Source: Lacicoccus alkaliphilus DSM 16010 | Lineage (GTDB): Bacteria > Bacillota > Bacilli > Staphylococcales > Salinicoccaceae | Direction of reading: 5' to 3' | DNA length: 64,000 nt | Assembly: GCF_900142805.1 (NCBI RefSeq) | Contig: NZ_FRCF01000002.1 | Coordinates: forward strand, 62,001-126,000 | In this document: piece after piece, positions 1 through 6,598 of the stretch | How the letters are laid out: every line of letters starts with the position of its first letter | Numbering within the stretch: position 1 is the stretch's first letter | Position numbers and translations under genes: made by a program | The notes under the pieces: generated by a model | Told to the model about the DNA's origin: nothing | The model's input: the letters and a program-made list of their open reading frames with translations, nothing else | Database searches by the model: none

Positions 1-662
1 GACTCGAAAAGACATTCAAGCATGGCAGCACTGAAGAAAAGATTCTTAAAGGCATTGACCTTGATCTTTCCAAAGGTGACATGACTGCATTGGTCGGTGC
101 CTCCGGTTCCGGTAAAAGTACCCTGCTGACCATAGCCGCTGGTCTACAGGAAGCAACCGGGGGAGAAATTATTTTTGACAGTGAGAACCTGACTGCATTG
201 GATGATGAACAGGTGAGGGAAATACGTGCTAAACGCTTCGGATTCGTCTTTCAGCAGGCCCACCTGGTGCCATTCCTGACGGTCCAGGAACAATTGGAGT
301 TGATGCTGGATACAGCTGAACTAAAATGGTCTAAGGAGGAAAGAAGGCAGGAAATCGAAGACATTCTTGAGAAAGTGGAAATGCAGCATCACAGAGACTC
401 TTATCCTGACAGTCTTTCCGGTGGGGAAAAGCAGCGGGTGGCCATCGCACGTGCTGTCATTCATCAACCTGAAATATTGTTTGCCGATGAACCCACTGCA
501 AGTCTGGACTCAAAGCGATCGAAAGAAGTGATGAGGCTGTTGACATCATTGACAAAAGAATCCAGCATTACAGTTTTAATGGTCACACATGATGAAAGTG
601 CATTGGAATATGCTGATTATACTGTACAGATGAAGGATGGATTGATCGAGTACCCCGGATGA
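1..662 (+). CDS. ABC transporter ATP-binding protein, HrtA-like (5' end outside window)
   Basis: The reading frame is already open at base 3, so the first ATG at 81 is internal and the true start lies to the left. Visible motifs in order are Walker A GASGSGKS, Q-loop FVFQQAHLVPF, signature LSGGEKQR, Walker B ILFADEP and the H-loop VTHD, ending at a TGA at 660-662. The Q-loop region with HLVPFLTVQEQL closely resembles staphylococcal HrtA, the ATPase of the haem-efflux pump HrtAB; the wider family is LolD/MacB-type. No permease follows, so a partner would have to lie upstream. ATPase identity is certain; the haem substrate is inference from resemblance. Confidence 0.85.
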   Translation, partial: LEKTFKHGSTEEKILKGIDLDLSKGDMTALVGASGSGKSTLLTIAAGLQEATGGEIIFDSENLTALDDEQVREIRAKRFGFVFQQAHLVPFLTVQEQLELMLDTAELKWSKEERRQEIEDILEKVEMQHHRDSYPDSLSGGEKQRVAIARAVIHQPEILFADEPTASLDSKRSKEVMRLLTSLTKESSITVLMVTHDESALEYADYTVQMKDGLIEYPG

Positions 663-1062
663 TGGTGTCACTTAACCATTAATCGGTTTGTAGTGATATA
701 GCAGGGGCTTTCAGTGTAACAGTTCCTTTGGTGGGTTTCGTCTATATCATTGCCATTTCCCTGCTTGTTCTTAGTTTTACAGGTAATGGACTTGAGCAGT
801 AATTTGCCATTGAATGATTGAGCATCCTCCCTGAGAATGGGTATAGAAAAAGTTAAATCAGAATAGAGGTATAGAGTATATCTGAAGACCCCGGCAGGGG
901 TCTTTTCCGTGTGTTTATATATGAGGGGAGGGTGCAGCAGCGAAAAACCCCCCTTACATTAAACAAGAGGGCTTTAAATGTGTTCAGGCATGCTTCTTGT
1001 AGTATAATTTTCTCACCGGCTTCAAAGAATTCCGGTAAAGTCTGAAATGTACTGATTCATAT
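663..1062. other. Non-coding stretch after the ABC ATPase
   Basis: About 440 bases separate the ATPase from the leftward tRNA genes. They hold one clear rightward terminator (885-906) and the poly-T side of the tRNA terminator. A frame at 683-793 would encode a hydrophobic stretch but has no start codon or ribosome site near its beginning, so it may be a decayed membrane-protein fragment. I see nothing else. Confidence 0.5.
885..906 (+). terminator. Rho-independent terminator
   Basis: AAGACCCC and GGGGTCTT form an 8-bp stem around a GGCA loop, running into TTTT. It sits 220 bases after the ABC ATPase stop and is the first terminator after it. Confidence 0.75.
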
Positions 1063-1092
1063 AAAAAAGCCGCTAAACATAGTGTTCAGCGG
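1063..1092 (-). terminator. Terminator of the leftward tRNA pair
   Basis: CCGCT and AGCGG close a hairpin at 1070-1092; on the minus strand it is followed by TTTTTT (1063-1068). It lies 14 bases beyond the 3' end of tRNA-Ser. Confidence 0.8.
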
Positions 1093-1105
1093 ATATAATT
1101 AGGAG

Positions 1106-1194
1106 CGGAGATGGAGGGATTTGAACCCTCGCGCCGCACAATGCGACCTATGCCCTTAGCAGGGGCACCTCTTCAGCCACTTGAGTACATCTCC
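1106..1194 (-). tRNA. tRNA-Ser (anticodon GCT)
   Basis: An 89-base cloverleaf with the long variable arm of class II tRNAs. The acceptor GGAGATG pairs with CATCTCC, the discriminator is G, and the anticodon loop is CTGCTAA. No CCA is encoded. It is the second gene of a leftward pair and reads codons AGC/AGU. Confidence 0.95.
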
Positions 1195-1197
1195 ATA

Positions 1198-1272
1198 TGG
1201 CTCCACAGGTAGGATTCGAACCTACGACCGATCGGTTAACAGCCGATAGCTCTACCACTGAGCTACTGTGGA
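1198..1272 (-). tRNA. tRNA-Asn (anticodon GTT)
   Basis: The acceptor TCCACAG pairs with CTGTGGA, the anticodon is GTT, the discriminator is G and CCA is encoded. It is identical base for base to the rightward tRNA-Asn at 8752-8826, so the two form a perfect inverted repeat 7.5 kb apart. It is transcribed first, with tRNA-Ser three bases downstream. Confidence 0.96.
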
Positions 1273-1301
1273 ATAGTTTTCTTTTCAATCGAACATTATT
1301 A

Positions 1302-1330
1302 ATTGTATCAACAAGGCAATGCCTTTTCAA
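1302..1330 (-). promoter_or_regulatory. Sigma-A promoter of the tRNA-Asn/tRNA-Ser pair
   Basis: On the minus strand TTGAAA (1325-1330) and TACAAT (1302-1307) are spaced by 17 bases, 30 bases before tRNA-Asn. The spacer contains the palindrome AAGGCATTGCCTT. Confidence 0.6.
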
Positions 1331-1389
1331 TGGTTTTCGACCATTTATTATGAGAAATTTACACCTTATCAATAAAAGGAGGGGTTTGA

Positions 1390-1545
1390 ATGGATAACGG
1401 CAGATCAGTCGTCAAAACAGGAGTGGGGTTCGGCACGGTTCTGGCAATAACGATTTCATGGAGCCTGCATCAATCGATCCTTTGGGCGATCATCCATGGA
1501 TTGTTGAGCTGGATCTATGTCATCTATTATGTGCTGGTGCGCTGA
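1390..1545 (+). CDS. Small conserved-type membrane protein, 51 residues
   Basis: The ATG at 1390 is preceded by AAAAGGAGGGG at a good distance and the frame runs 51 codons to a TGA. The product begins MDNGRSVVKTGVGFG and contains one or two hydrophobic segments, with the sequence ILWAIIHGLLSWIYVIYY near the C terminus. Short Firmicute proteins of this shape exist, but I do not know a function. No terminator of its own is obvious on the plus strand; the nearby hairpin at 1582-1601 has its T-run on the other strand. The strong ribosome site and clean frame make it credible. Confidence 0.75.
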   Translation: MDNGRSVVKTGVGFGTVLAITISWSLHQSILWAIIHGLLSWIYVIYYVLVR

Positions 1546-1576
1546 TTTAATACTTTTTAAGAAGTGATGGGGAAAA

Positions 1577-1707
1577 TAAAAAGACCGGGGTTTCCCGGTC
1601 TGGAATTTCGAATATAGTTTCCTGTAGTTGAAAATGATGTATAAAAGTAGTACTCAAGTGTACTAATTTGGGGGGCCAACAGTCTTTGACTGATAATCAT
1701 TTTCAAT
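1577..1707 (-). ncRNA. Candidate Fur-regulated small RNA (FsrA/IsrR-like), about 130 nt
   Basis: Read on the minus strand, a consensus sigma-A promoter (see 1691-1743) should start an RNA near 1705-1707. The RNA would hold a small hairpin CAGTC-AAA-GACTG (1680-1692), an open C-rich tract GGCCCCCCAAA (about 1667-1677), a second hairpin TAGTAC-ACTTGA-GTACTA (about 1648-1664), and a terminator with stem AGACCGGG/CCCGGTCT (1582-1601) followed by TTTTTATTTTCC. Unpaired C-runs are the seed of the Fur-controlled iron-sparing RNAs FsrA (Bacillus) and IsrR (Staphylococcus). A 48-codon frame crosses the region but has no ribosome site and reads through the terminator. The architecture is seen; the function is inferred. 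Confidence 0.75.
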
Positions 1708-1743
1708 TAGAATTATATGGCAAGTGAGAATCATTGTCAATTA
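1691..1743 (-). promoter_or_regulatory. Sigma-A promoter flanked by two Fur boxes
   Basis: On the minus strand TTGACA (1735-1740), a 17-base spacer and TATAAT (1712-1717) form a perfect sigma-A promoter. Two 19-base near-copies of the Fur 7-1-7 motif flank the -10: TGAGAATCATTGTCAATTA (1725-1743, over the -35) and TGATAATCATTTTCAATTA (1691-1709, over the start point). They match each other at 17 of 19 positions. No protein gene follows in this direction before the terminator at 1582-1601, so the target must be the short RNA. Confidence 0.85.
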
Positions 1744-1767
1744 AAAATATGATATCTCGTTTAAAAA

Positions 1768-2613
1768 TTATTCACTGATGAGAACACGGTTGCCTGCAGG
1801 GTCTTCCGAGAACATGCCTTCCGGAGTCTCTTCCACTTTGTAACCAAGGGATTCCAAATTGTTGACGGTGTTTTCAACAGCTTCCGGTGTATGATATTTC
1901 ATGGTGTAGTAGTTCAGTCCGATGCTGTTTCTTGCCGGTGGGGGTGCGCCGACACCATTCCAGACGTTGACCGCGATATGATGATGATACTTGCTGAAGC
2001 TGAGAAATGCTGCCTGCGGACCGTATCTTGTCACCACTTCCATACCCAGTCCTTCGGTGTAGTATTTTACAGCATCTTCTATATCGGCTACATGCAGATG
2101 CAGATGTCCCATGATTGTATCTTCAGGTAGTCCTTTAAATGGCTCATCCTTATGAGTGGCCATCACACCCTCGACGTTAAGCGGATCAGTCACCATGTGC
2201 ACTTCATCGTTGTTCCATGACCATTCCTCCGGATCTCGGTCACGGTATATCTCGATTCCATTGCCATCCGGATCATCCAGATACAGTGCTTCACTCACGG
2301 CATGATCAGATGCACCGAGTCTGATATCCTTGGTGGAGAGGTGCTTTATGAAAGCTGCCAGATCTGTACGGTCGGGCAGTAGAAGTGCAAAATGGTATAA
2401 TCCACTGGTGCGGTGCCTGTTGATCGGGTTTGACGGCTGCGTCAGCCTGAGCAGTGTCGTTTTACCATCGGCAGATAACTCCGCATCTTTACCGGTTTGG
2501 GACTTTACCTTGAAGCCAATGATCTCCTGATAGAAGTCCAGGGATTTTTTTAAATCACTTACATTTATCGTTACTTCCGAAACATTATTAACAGGTGCTG
2601 TGTGGAAATTCAT
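1768..2613 (-). CDS. catE: Catechol 2,3-dioxygenase-like VOC protein (CatE/MhqE type)
   Basis: This 281-residue protein has two vicinal-oxygen-chelate (glyoxalase/extradiol dioxygenase) modules, at about 10-120 and 155-275. Candidate metal ligands are the His of GLYHFALL in the first module, a His in GHLHLHV in the second, and a C-terminal acidic residue. In Bacillus and Staphylococcus such enzymes open catechol or quinol rings as part of thiol-stress defence. The start chosen is the ATG at 2613, six bases after AGGAGG; an upstream frame to 2664 would run into the promoter. It is divergent from an HxlR-family regulator, as catDE-type genes often are. Confidence 0.8.
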   Translation of the reverse strand: MNFHTAPVNNVSEVTINVSDLKKSLDFYQEIIGFKVKSQTGKDAELSADGKTTLLRLTQPSNPINRHRTSGLYHFALLLPDRTDLAAFIKHLSTKDIRLGASDHAVSEALYLDDPDGNGIEIYRDRDPEEWSWNNDEVHMVTDPLNVEGVMATHKDEPFKGLPEDTIMGHLHLHVADIEDAVKYYTEGLGMEVVTRYGPQAAFLSFSKYHHHIAVNVWNGVGAPPPARNSIGLNYYTMKYHTPEAVENTVNNLESLGYKVEETPEGMFSEDPAGNRVLISE

Positions 2614-2636
2614 TTCCATCCTCCTCATTAGCTTAC

Positions 2637-2677
2637 TATACGTTACCAAGTATAATATATACAATTAATATAATCAA
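2637..2677 (-). promoter_or_regulatory. Promoter and possible operator of the dioxygenase gene
   Basis: On the minus strand TTGATT (2672-2677) and TATACT (2649-2654) are 17 bases apart. An inverted repeat TATAC-N8-GTATA (2637-2654) overlaps the -10 and start point, where a repressor such as the adjacent HxlR protein could act. Facing right, an extended -10 TGATATAAT (2712-2720) serves the regulator gene. Confidence 0.5.
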
Positions 2678-2742
2678 GTTATGTGTTGTTCTTTTAAAAG
2701 ATAGGAACCTATGATATAATGTTTGGAAAGGAAGTGATGGCT

Positions 2743-3087
2743 ATGAGGCAACCTAAAGGTGAAATGTGCCCGCGTTTTGAAAAAGCTGTTAATATTTTAA
2801 GTCAGCGTTGGACTGCGCTCGTAATCTATCAGATGCTGGAGTCACCGAAACGTTTCGGTGAAATACAGTCTGCGATTGGTGTCAGCGGTAAAGTGCTTTC
2901 GGATAGATTGAAGAACATGGAGCAGGAGGGGCTGATTAAAAGGGATGTATATCCCGAGACCCCTGTAATCATCGAGTATTCATTGACTCAAAAGGGAGAA
3001 TCCTTGGAGCCGGTGTTGCGGGACATCGAAAACTGGTCCAAAGAGTGGATTGAAAAGCCGGGTACAGCAAAAGAGACTGTTGAGTGA
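2743..3087 (+). CDS. HxlR-family transcriptional regulator (YodB/CatR type)
   Basis: A 114-residue winged-helix protein of the HxlR (DUF24) family: helix-turn-helix at about 30-70 (IGVSGKVLSDRLKNMEQEGL), then the wing with YSLTQKGESLEPVL. An N-terminal cysteine (MCPRFEKA, residue 9) matches the redox-sensing cysteine of YodB and CatR, which detect quinones and diamide. The start at 2743 suits the GGAAG ribosome site; the ATG at 2719 lies inside the -10 element and cannot be used, while 2737 is possible. Its divergent partner is the dioxygenase, so a thiol/quinone-responsive switch is likely (inference). Confidence 0.82.
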   Translation: MRQPKGEMCPRFEKAVNILSQRWTALVIYQMLESPKRFGEIQSAIGVSGKVLSDRLKNMEQEGLIKRDVYPETPVIIEYSLTQKGESLEPVLRDIENWSKEWIEKPGTAKETVE

Positions 3088-3112
3088 TCCGATATTTTGA
3101 TGAATCAGCATA

Positions 3113-3150
3113 GAACCCGGGAAGGTCGAATGACTTTCCCGGGTTCTTTT
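3113..3150. terminator. Bidirectional terminator
   Basis: GAACCCGGGAAGGTC and GACTTTCCCGGGTTC form a long stem (3113-3146) between the HxlR gene and the convergent nuclease gene, with TTTTTC on the plus side. Confidence 0.85.
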
Positions 3151-3723
3151 TCATTCCGACCATAGACCGGCATTTTCCTCCTGTGCGGCCGCTTCCGCTT
3201 CTTCGAGAACGTCCAGATGGCTGGTGTTCGGCGGGTTCGCATATCTCACGGTGGCAAGTCCTTCACGCACGAGGGTTTCGTTGACCATTTCCCCGTCGGC
3301 ATAAATGTAGGCGAGATACCTGTCATAATTATCCGTCATGGGACCGACATCGAATTCGACTTCTATCGTATCCGCTCCGATCAACAGTTCCCGTACCCTG
3401 TCGCCTGCTTCCACTGCATACGGCTCGGGCGTTCCTGAATCCGTCCTTATTTCCGGTGTATCGATGATCAGATATCTGAAACTTTCACTACTGCCGTTGA
3501 AGTTGAAGCGGGTGGTGTCGCCGTCGATGAACTGATCCACCGTGACTTCATGGAATTCACCGAGTGTATAATCCCCGGTATCACTTTCATCGTCCGCAAA
3601 GAAGTATGCGACGGCAGCGATGGCAAGCACAAGGACCGCACCCGGCCATCCCAGCTTTTTGATCATCCGCCTGTTTTCTCTGGTATTGAGCTGATTGAGA
3701 TCAAAAATCCCTTTTCGTTTCAT
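3151..3723 (-). CDS. Membrane-anchored thermonuclease-family protein
   Basis: 190 residues: a short basic cytoplasmic tail, one membrane segment (about 25-43), then a staphylococcal-nuclease domain. Residues matching the micrococcal nuclease active site are all present: FIDGDT (calcium-binding Asp), RYLIIDTPE (equivalents of Arg35 and Glu43) and NYDRYLAYIY (equivalent of Arg87). It should cut DNA and RNA with calcium at the outer membrane face, like Nuc2-type anchored enzymes. It is a single gene with its own upstream -10 (TATAAT near 3765) and shares a terminator with the convergent HxlR gene. A second nuclease of different architecture lies at 12146-13336. Confidence 0.88.
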   Translation of the reverse strand: MKRKGIFDLNQLNTRENRRMIKKLGWPGAVLVLAIAAVAYFFADDESDTGDYTLGEFHEVTVDQFIDGDTTRFNFNGSSESFRYLIIDTPEIRTDSGTPEPYAVEAGDRVRELLIGADTIEVEFDVGPMTDNYDRYLAYIYADGEMVNETLVREGLATVRYANPPNTSHLDVLEEAEAAAQEENAGLWSE

Positions 3724-3804
3724 ATTGAACTTCCTTTTTAAATGGATTCATTTTCCCCATTATAATACATATACAGGCCATGGCGGAATACTGTAACCAA
3801 AATA

Positions 3805-3828
3805 AATAGCCCCTTTTCAGGGGCTATT
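3805..3828 (-). terminator. Terminator overlapping the DUF1697 stop codon
   Basis: AATAGCCCCT and AGGGGCTATT pair around TTTC. The 3' end of the DUF1697 gene (stop at 3824-3826) lies inside the stem; TTATTTTGG follows on the minus strand. Confidence 0.75.
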
Positions 3829-4363
3829 CATCTTTCATGAGGTTGTGTATCTTCCTGAAGGTATTAACATTCCTCACTGTCATATGTCTATAGATTTCCG
3901 TACCCACCATTTTAGTGATGCCGCTTTTTCCTGCATTCACCTTCATCACAGACCAGAGCACCGCGCCGGGCTTATATATGACGGTGTCGAATTCCGGGTG
4001 GATTTTCAGGTCTTCGAGCAGGGCCGGGTCATCTATATCTTCCCATAGGAACAGCACATCACTCTTCATCCCTTTATCATTTTTCCATGAGTCGGGGAGA
4101 GCATCGTTGATTGCTTCGATTTCATCTTTGCTGCGTATCAGCACTCTTATATCCAAGCCGAAGTCTTCCCGGATCGCCTGTTCAAGTACACCGGGAAGGT
4201 GCACTTTTGGTGTCCCTTCATCTGTGAATATGATGTTGCCGGAGTTGATGTAAGTGGCGACATCTTCCATACCGGCATTCTCAAACGTCTTTTTAAGAGT
4301 TTTCATATCGATTTTATTTCTTCCGCCGATGTTGATGCCGCGGAGCAGGGCGACGTGCTTCAT
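3824..4363 (-). CDS. DUF1697 domain protein
   Basis: A 179-residue soluble protein with the DUF1697 hallmark N terminus ALLRGINIGGRNKIDM and the YINSGNIIF block. Family members are widespread and lack an agreed function. It lies 22 bases downstream of the dihydrouridine synthase gene in the same direction, so the two are probably co-transcribed and end at the terminator at 3805-3828. Length is usual for the family. Confidence 0.85.
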   Translation of the reverse strand: MKHVALLRGINIGGRNKIDMKTLKKTFENAGMEDVATYINSGNIIFTDEGTPKVHLPGVLEQAIREDFGLDIRVLIRSKDEIEAINDALPDSWKNDKGMKSDVLFLWEDIDDPALLEDLKIHPEFDTVIYKPGAVLWSVMKVNAGKSGITKMVGTEIYRHMTVRNVNTFRKIHNLMKDE

Positions 4364-4385
4364 TGGTCATCTCTCTCAGGAGGGT

Positions 4386-5357
4386 TTAAATACTTGCGGG
4401 TGCATGCTGGAAGCTGTTGAGCAGCGTCCGCGCCTCATCTGTCGACCGGGTGTTCATCAGTTCATTCCTGAGCTCCGCTGCACCCCTGAATCCTTTGACG
4501 TAAATCTTGAAGAAGCGGTGGAGTGGCGTGTACTTGCGCGGTTCGATTTCTGAATACTTGTCGAAAAGGTCGAGATGTACACGTAATAGATTGAGCAGCT
4601 CATCACTCGTATGTTCTTCCGGTTGATGCTCGAAGGCATAAGGATTTTTAAAGATGCCGCGGCCGATCATGACACCGTCGACGCCGTATTTTTCCACCAG
4701 TTCAAGGCCCGTCTTACGGTCGGGTATATCGCCGTTGATGGTAAGCAGCGTACCGGGTGCCACTTCATCACGCAGTTTTTTGATTTCAGGGATCAGTTCC
4801 CAGTGGGCATCCGCCTTGCTCATTTCCTTCCTTGTACGCAGGTGGATGGAGAGGTTGGCGATGTCCTGTTCAAGGATATGACGGAGCCAGTCATGCCATT
4901 CATCAACTTCGGTCATACCGAGCCGTGTTTTGACGCTGACGGGAAGTCCGCCGGCTTTCGCCGCCCCAATCAATTCCGCTGCGGCATCCGGACGCCTGAT
5001 GAGCCCGCATCCTTTTCCATTCCCAACGACGTTCGGCACCGGGCATCCCATATTGATATCAAGACCTTTGAAGCCCGCTTCAGCCATTCCGATGGACATT
5101 TCACGGAAATGATCCGGGTTGTCCCCCCATATATGGGCGACGATCGGTTGTTCATCCTCTGTGAAGGTGAGACGTCCGCGCACGCTGTCCCTGCCTTCCG
5201 GATGGCAGTAGCTTTCCGAGTTGGTGAACTCAGTGAAGTACACATCCGGGGCCGCGGCTTCTGCCACGACATGGCGGAAGACCACATCCGTCACATCTTC
5301 CATCGGTGCCAGCACGAAGAAAGGGCGGGGGAGGTTCTGCCAAAAATTTTCTTTCAT
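4386..5357 (-). CDS. tRNA-dihydrouridine synthase
   Basis: A 323-residue flavoprotein of the Dus family, which reduces uridines in the D-loop of tRNA using FMN and NADPH. The TIM-barrel start [15 protein letters not shown], the catalytic-cysteine block [24 protein letters not shown], the [10 protein letters not shown] block and the phosphate-binding [10 protein letters not shown] are all present. The insertion-poor length and sequence resemble the DusC-like enzymes of Firmicutes rather than DusA. Ribosome site AGAGGA precedes the ATG. It heads a two-gene unit with the DUF1697 gene. Confidence 0.92.
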   Translation of the reverse strand: MKENFWQNLPRPFFVLAPMEDVTDVVFRHVVAEAAAPDVYFTEFTNSESYCHPEGRDSVRGRLTFTEDEQPIVAHIWGDNPDHFREMSIGMAEAGFKGLDINMGCPVPNVVGNGKGCGLIRRPDAAAELIGAAKAGGLPVSVKTRLGMTEVDEWHDWLRHILEQDIANLSIHLRTRKEMSKADAHWELIPEIKKLRDEVAPGTLLTINGDIPDRKTGLELVEKYGVDGVMIGRGIFKNPYAFEHQPEEHTSDELLNLLRVHLDLFDKYSEIEPRKYTPLHRFFKIYVKGFRGAAELRNELMNTRSTDEARTLLNSFQHAPASI

Positions 5358-5479
5358 AATACTACAATCCTCTCAATGACTTCATATATATGGATATATC
5401 AGTCTGTAAAATAACATATGTATTATACCAGAATATGAGGAGAGAAAAAATGACTAAGCATCAGTAATGAAAATAAAAA

Positions 5480-5650
5480 TGGGGCTGGGACAGAATTTTA
5501 TATAAAAAATAAATCCGAACGTTTGCTTTTCTGGGGCATCGCGCAAGCCTGTAGTCTTGCGCAGATGCTGTCCCCTGGGAGTCAAACGTACGGATTTTCC
5601 GTATCATTCATTCTATTAATACTTTTTTAAGGACTGATGTCCCAGCCCCA
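5480..5650. repeat. 171-bp nested imperfect palindrome (staphylococcal TGGGACA-type intergenic element)
   Basis: The ends are perfect inverted repeats, TGGGGCTGGGACA (5480-5492) and TGTCCCAGCCCCA (5638-5650). Inside is a second pair, AAATCCGAACGTTTG against CAAACGTACGGATTT, and a core with GGGGCATC-GCGCAAG facing CTTGCGC-GATGC-CCCC. The whole element can fold as one long cruciform. Similar TGGGACA-bounded palindromes are dispersed between genes of staphylococci. It fills the gap between the convergently placed 3' end of the DUF4352 gene and the 5' region of the dus gene. No second copy is seen in this window. Confidence 0.8.
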
Positions 5651-5657
5651 CTTTGTA

Positions 5658-6443
5658 TTACTGCAGATTAATGATGCCAGTCTGTGTGCCCCAGAAACCT
5701 GACTGCACCTGAAGCTGTTTTTCATCACTGTCGACTACATCCTGGGTGACATCAAAAACTACACTGGCAGTGCGTGAGGAACCGGGATTGATTTCTTCCA
5801 GGAACAATCCCAGGTCGTCCTCGTTAGCATCCATAGATGCTGAGGAATCTGGTTCAAATACTCTTTCACCTTCTATAATCTTAAAGAAATCACTATCTAC
5901 AGTTATTGCTTCATTTTCGTTATTCGTTACTGTAACTTCCATAACTATATAAGTATCATTTGCCTCGGAGGTCATGAAATCGGTACCTACAGTATCTGCC
6001 TGGTACCACTCGTTGACTGTGAATTCTATGCCATCCACCTCTAAAGGTTCACCCACACCTACAACCTCTTCTGCTTCCTCTTCTTCAACAACATCCTCAT
6101 CTTCAGAAGCACTTTCTTCCTGTTCGCCACTCTCGGTTTCAGTAACTTCAGCTTCTTCGTCTGTGGCTTCTTCGTCCTCGGTTGCTTCCTCAGCAGCGCC
6201 TTCTTCCTCGACTTCCTCTTCAGTTGATGCCTCCTGGCCGTCTTCATCAAGAGTATCGTCATCTGTAATGAGGGCAGTACATGCTCCAAATAAAATCAGA
6301 ACCCCAAATATGATCAACGCCCATCTGAGGCATCCGCCTTTCTTTTTCTGACCGGTCCCTTGTTTCTGTGCTTCAAACTCGCGTCTCTCCTGCTCCAATC
6401 TGCGCTTTTCCTCGTCTAACTGTCTTCTCTCTTCATCTGCCAA
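5658..6443 (-). CDS. Membrane-anchored DUF4352 protein with acidic linker
   Basis: 261 residues in four parts: a charged helix rich in Glu/Arg (1-30), one membrane segment (about 38-60, WALIIFGVLILFGACTALI), a very acidic Glu/Thr/Ser linker (about 62-130), and a beta-rich DUF4352 domain (about 132-261) with the typical TYIVMEVTVTNNENEAI core. DUF4352 domains have an immunoglobulin-like fold and sit outside the cell; their ligand is not known. The unusually acidic linker fits a salt-adapted surface protein. A sigma-A promoter (TTTAAA, 17 bases, TATACT) lies upstream. Function unknown. Confidence 0.8.
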   Translation of the reverse strand: MADEERRQLDEEKRRLEQERREFEAQKQGTGQKKKGGCLRWALIIFGVLILFGACTALITDDDTLDEDGQEASTEEEVEEEGAAEEATEDEEATDEEAEVTETESGEQEESASEDEDVVEEEEAEEVVGVGEPLEVDGIEFTVNEWYQADTVGTDFMTSEANDTYIVMEVTVTNNENEAITVDSDFFKIIEGERVFEPDSSASMDANEDDLGLFLEEINPGSSRTASVVFDVTQDVVDSDEKQLQVQSGFWGTQTGIINLQ

Positions 6444-6537
6444 AATCTAAACTCCTTCCTTATTTTGTATTCTTATATTTTCTTGTAATTCCAGTATAAT
6501 ACATATAACCCTTTATTTAAATGCGTTTTCTGAATAT

Positions 6538-6580
6538 ATAAAAAACACTACTTCCCTCAACATCAAGCGGAAGTAGTGTT
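6538..6580 (-). terminator. Terminator of the Rieske oxidoreductase gene
   Basis: AACACTACTTCC and GGAAGTAGTGTT form a 12-bp stem (6544-6580) with a 13-base loop, followed on the minus strand by a T-run. Confidence 0.85.
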
Positions 6581-6598
6581 TAATATTTTTTAATCCTA

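Noticed and set aside
683-793. Hydrophobic frame after the ABC ATPase
   Set aside because: No start codon near its beginning and no ribosome site; at most a decayed fragment of a membrane protein.
1550-1700. 48-codon minus-strand frame starting ATGATTATCAGT inside the small RNA
   Set aside because: No ribosome site precedes it and it reads through the terminator stem; coding seems unlikely, although a dual-function RNA cannot be fully excluded.
4611-5414. Long plus-strand frame of 267 codons
   Set aside because: It lies antisense over the dihydrouridine synthase gene, has no ribosome site and no domain; it is a shadow of codon bias.
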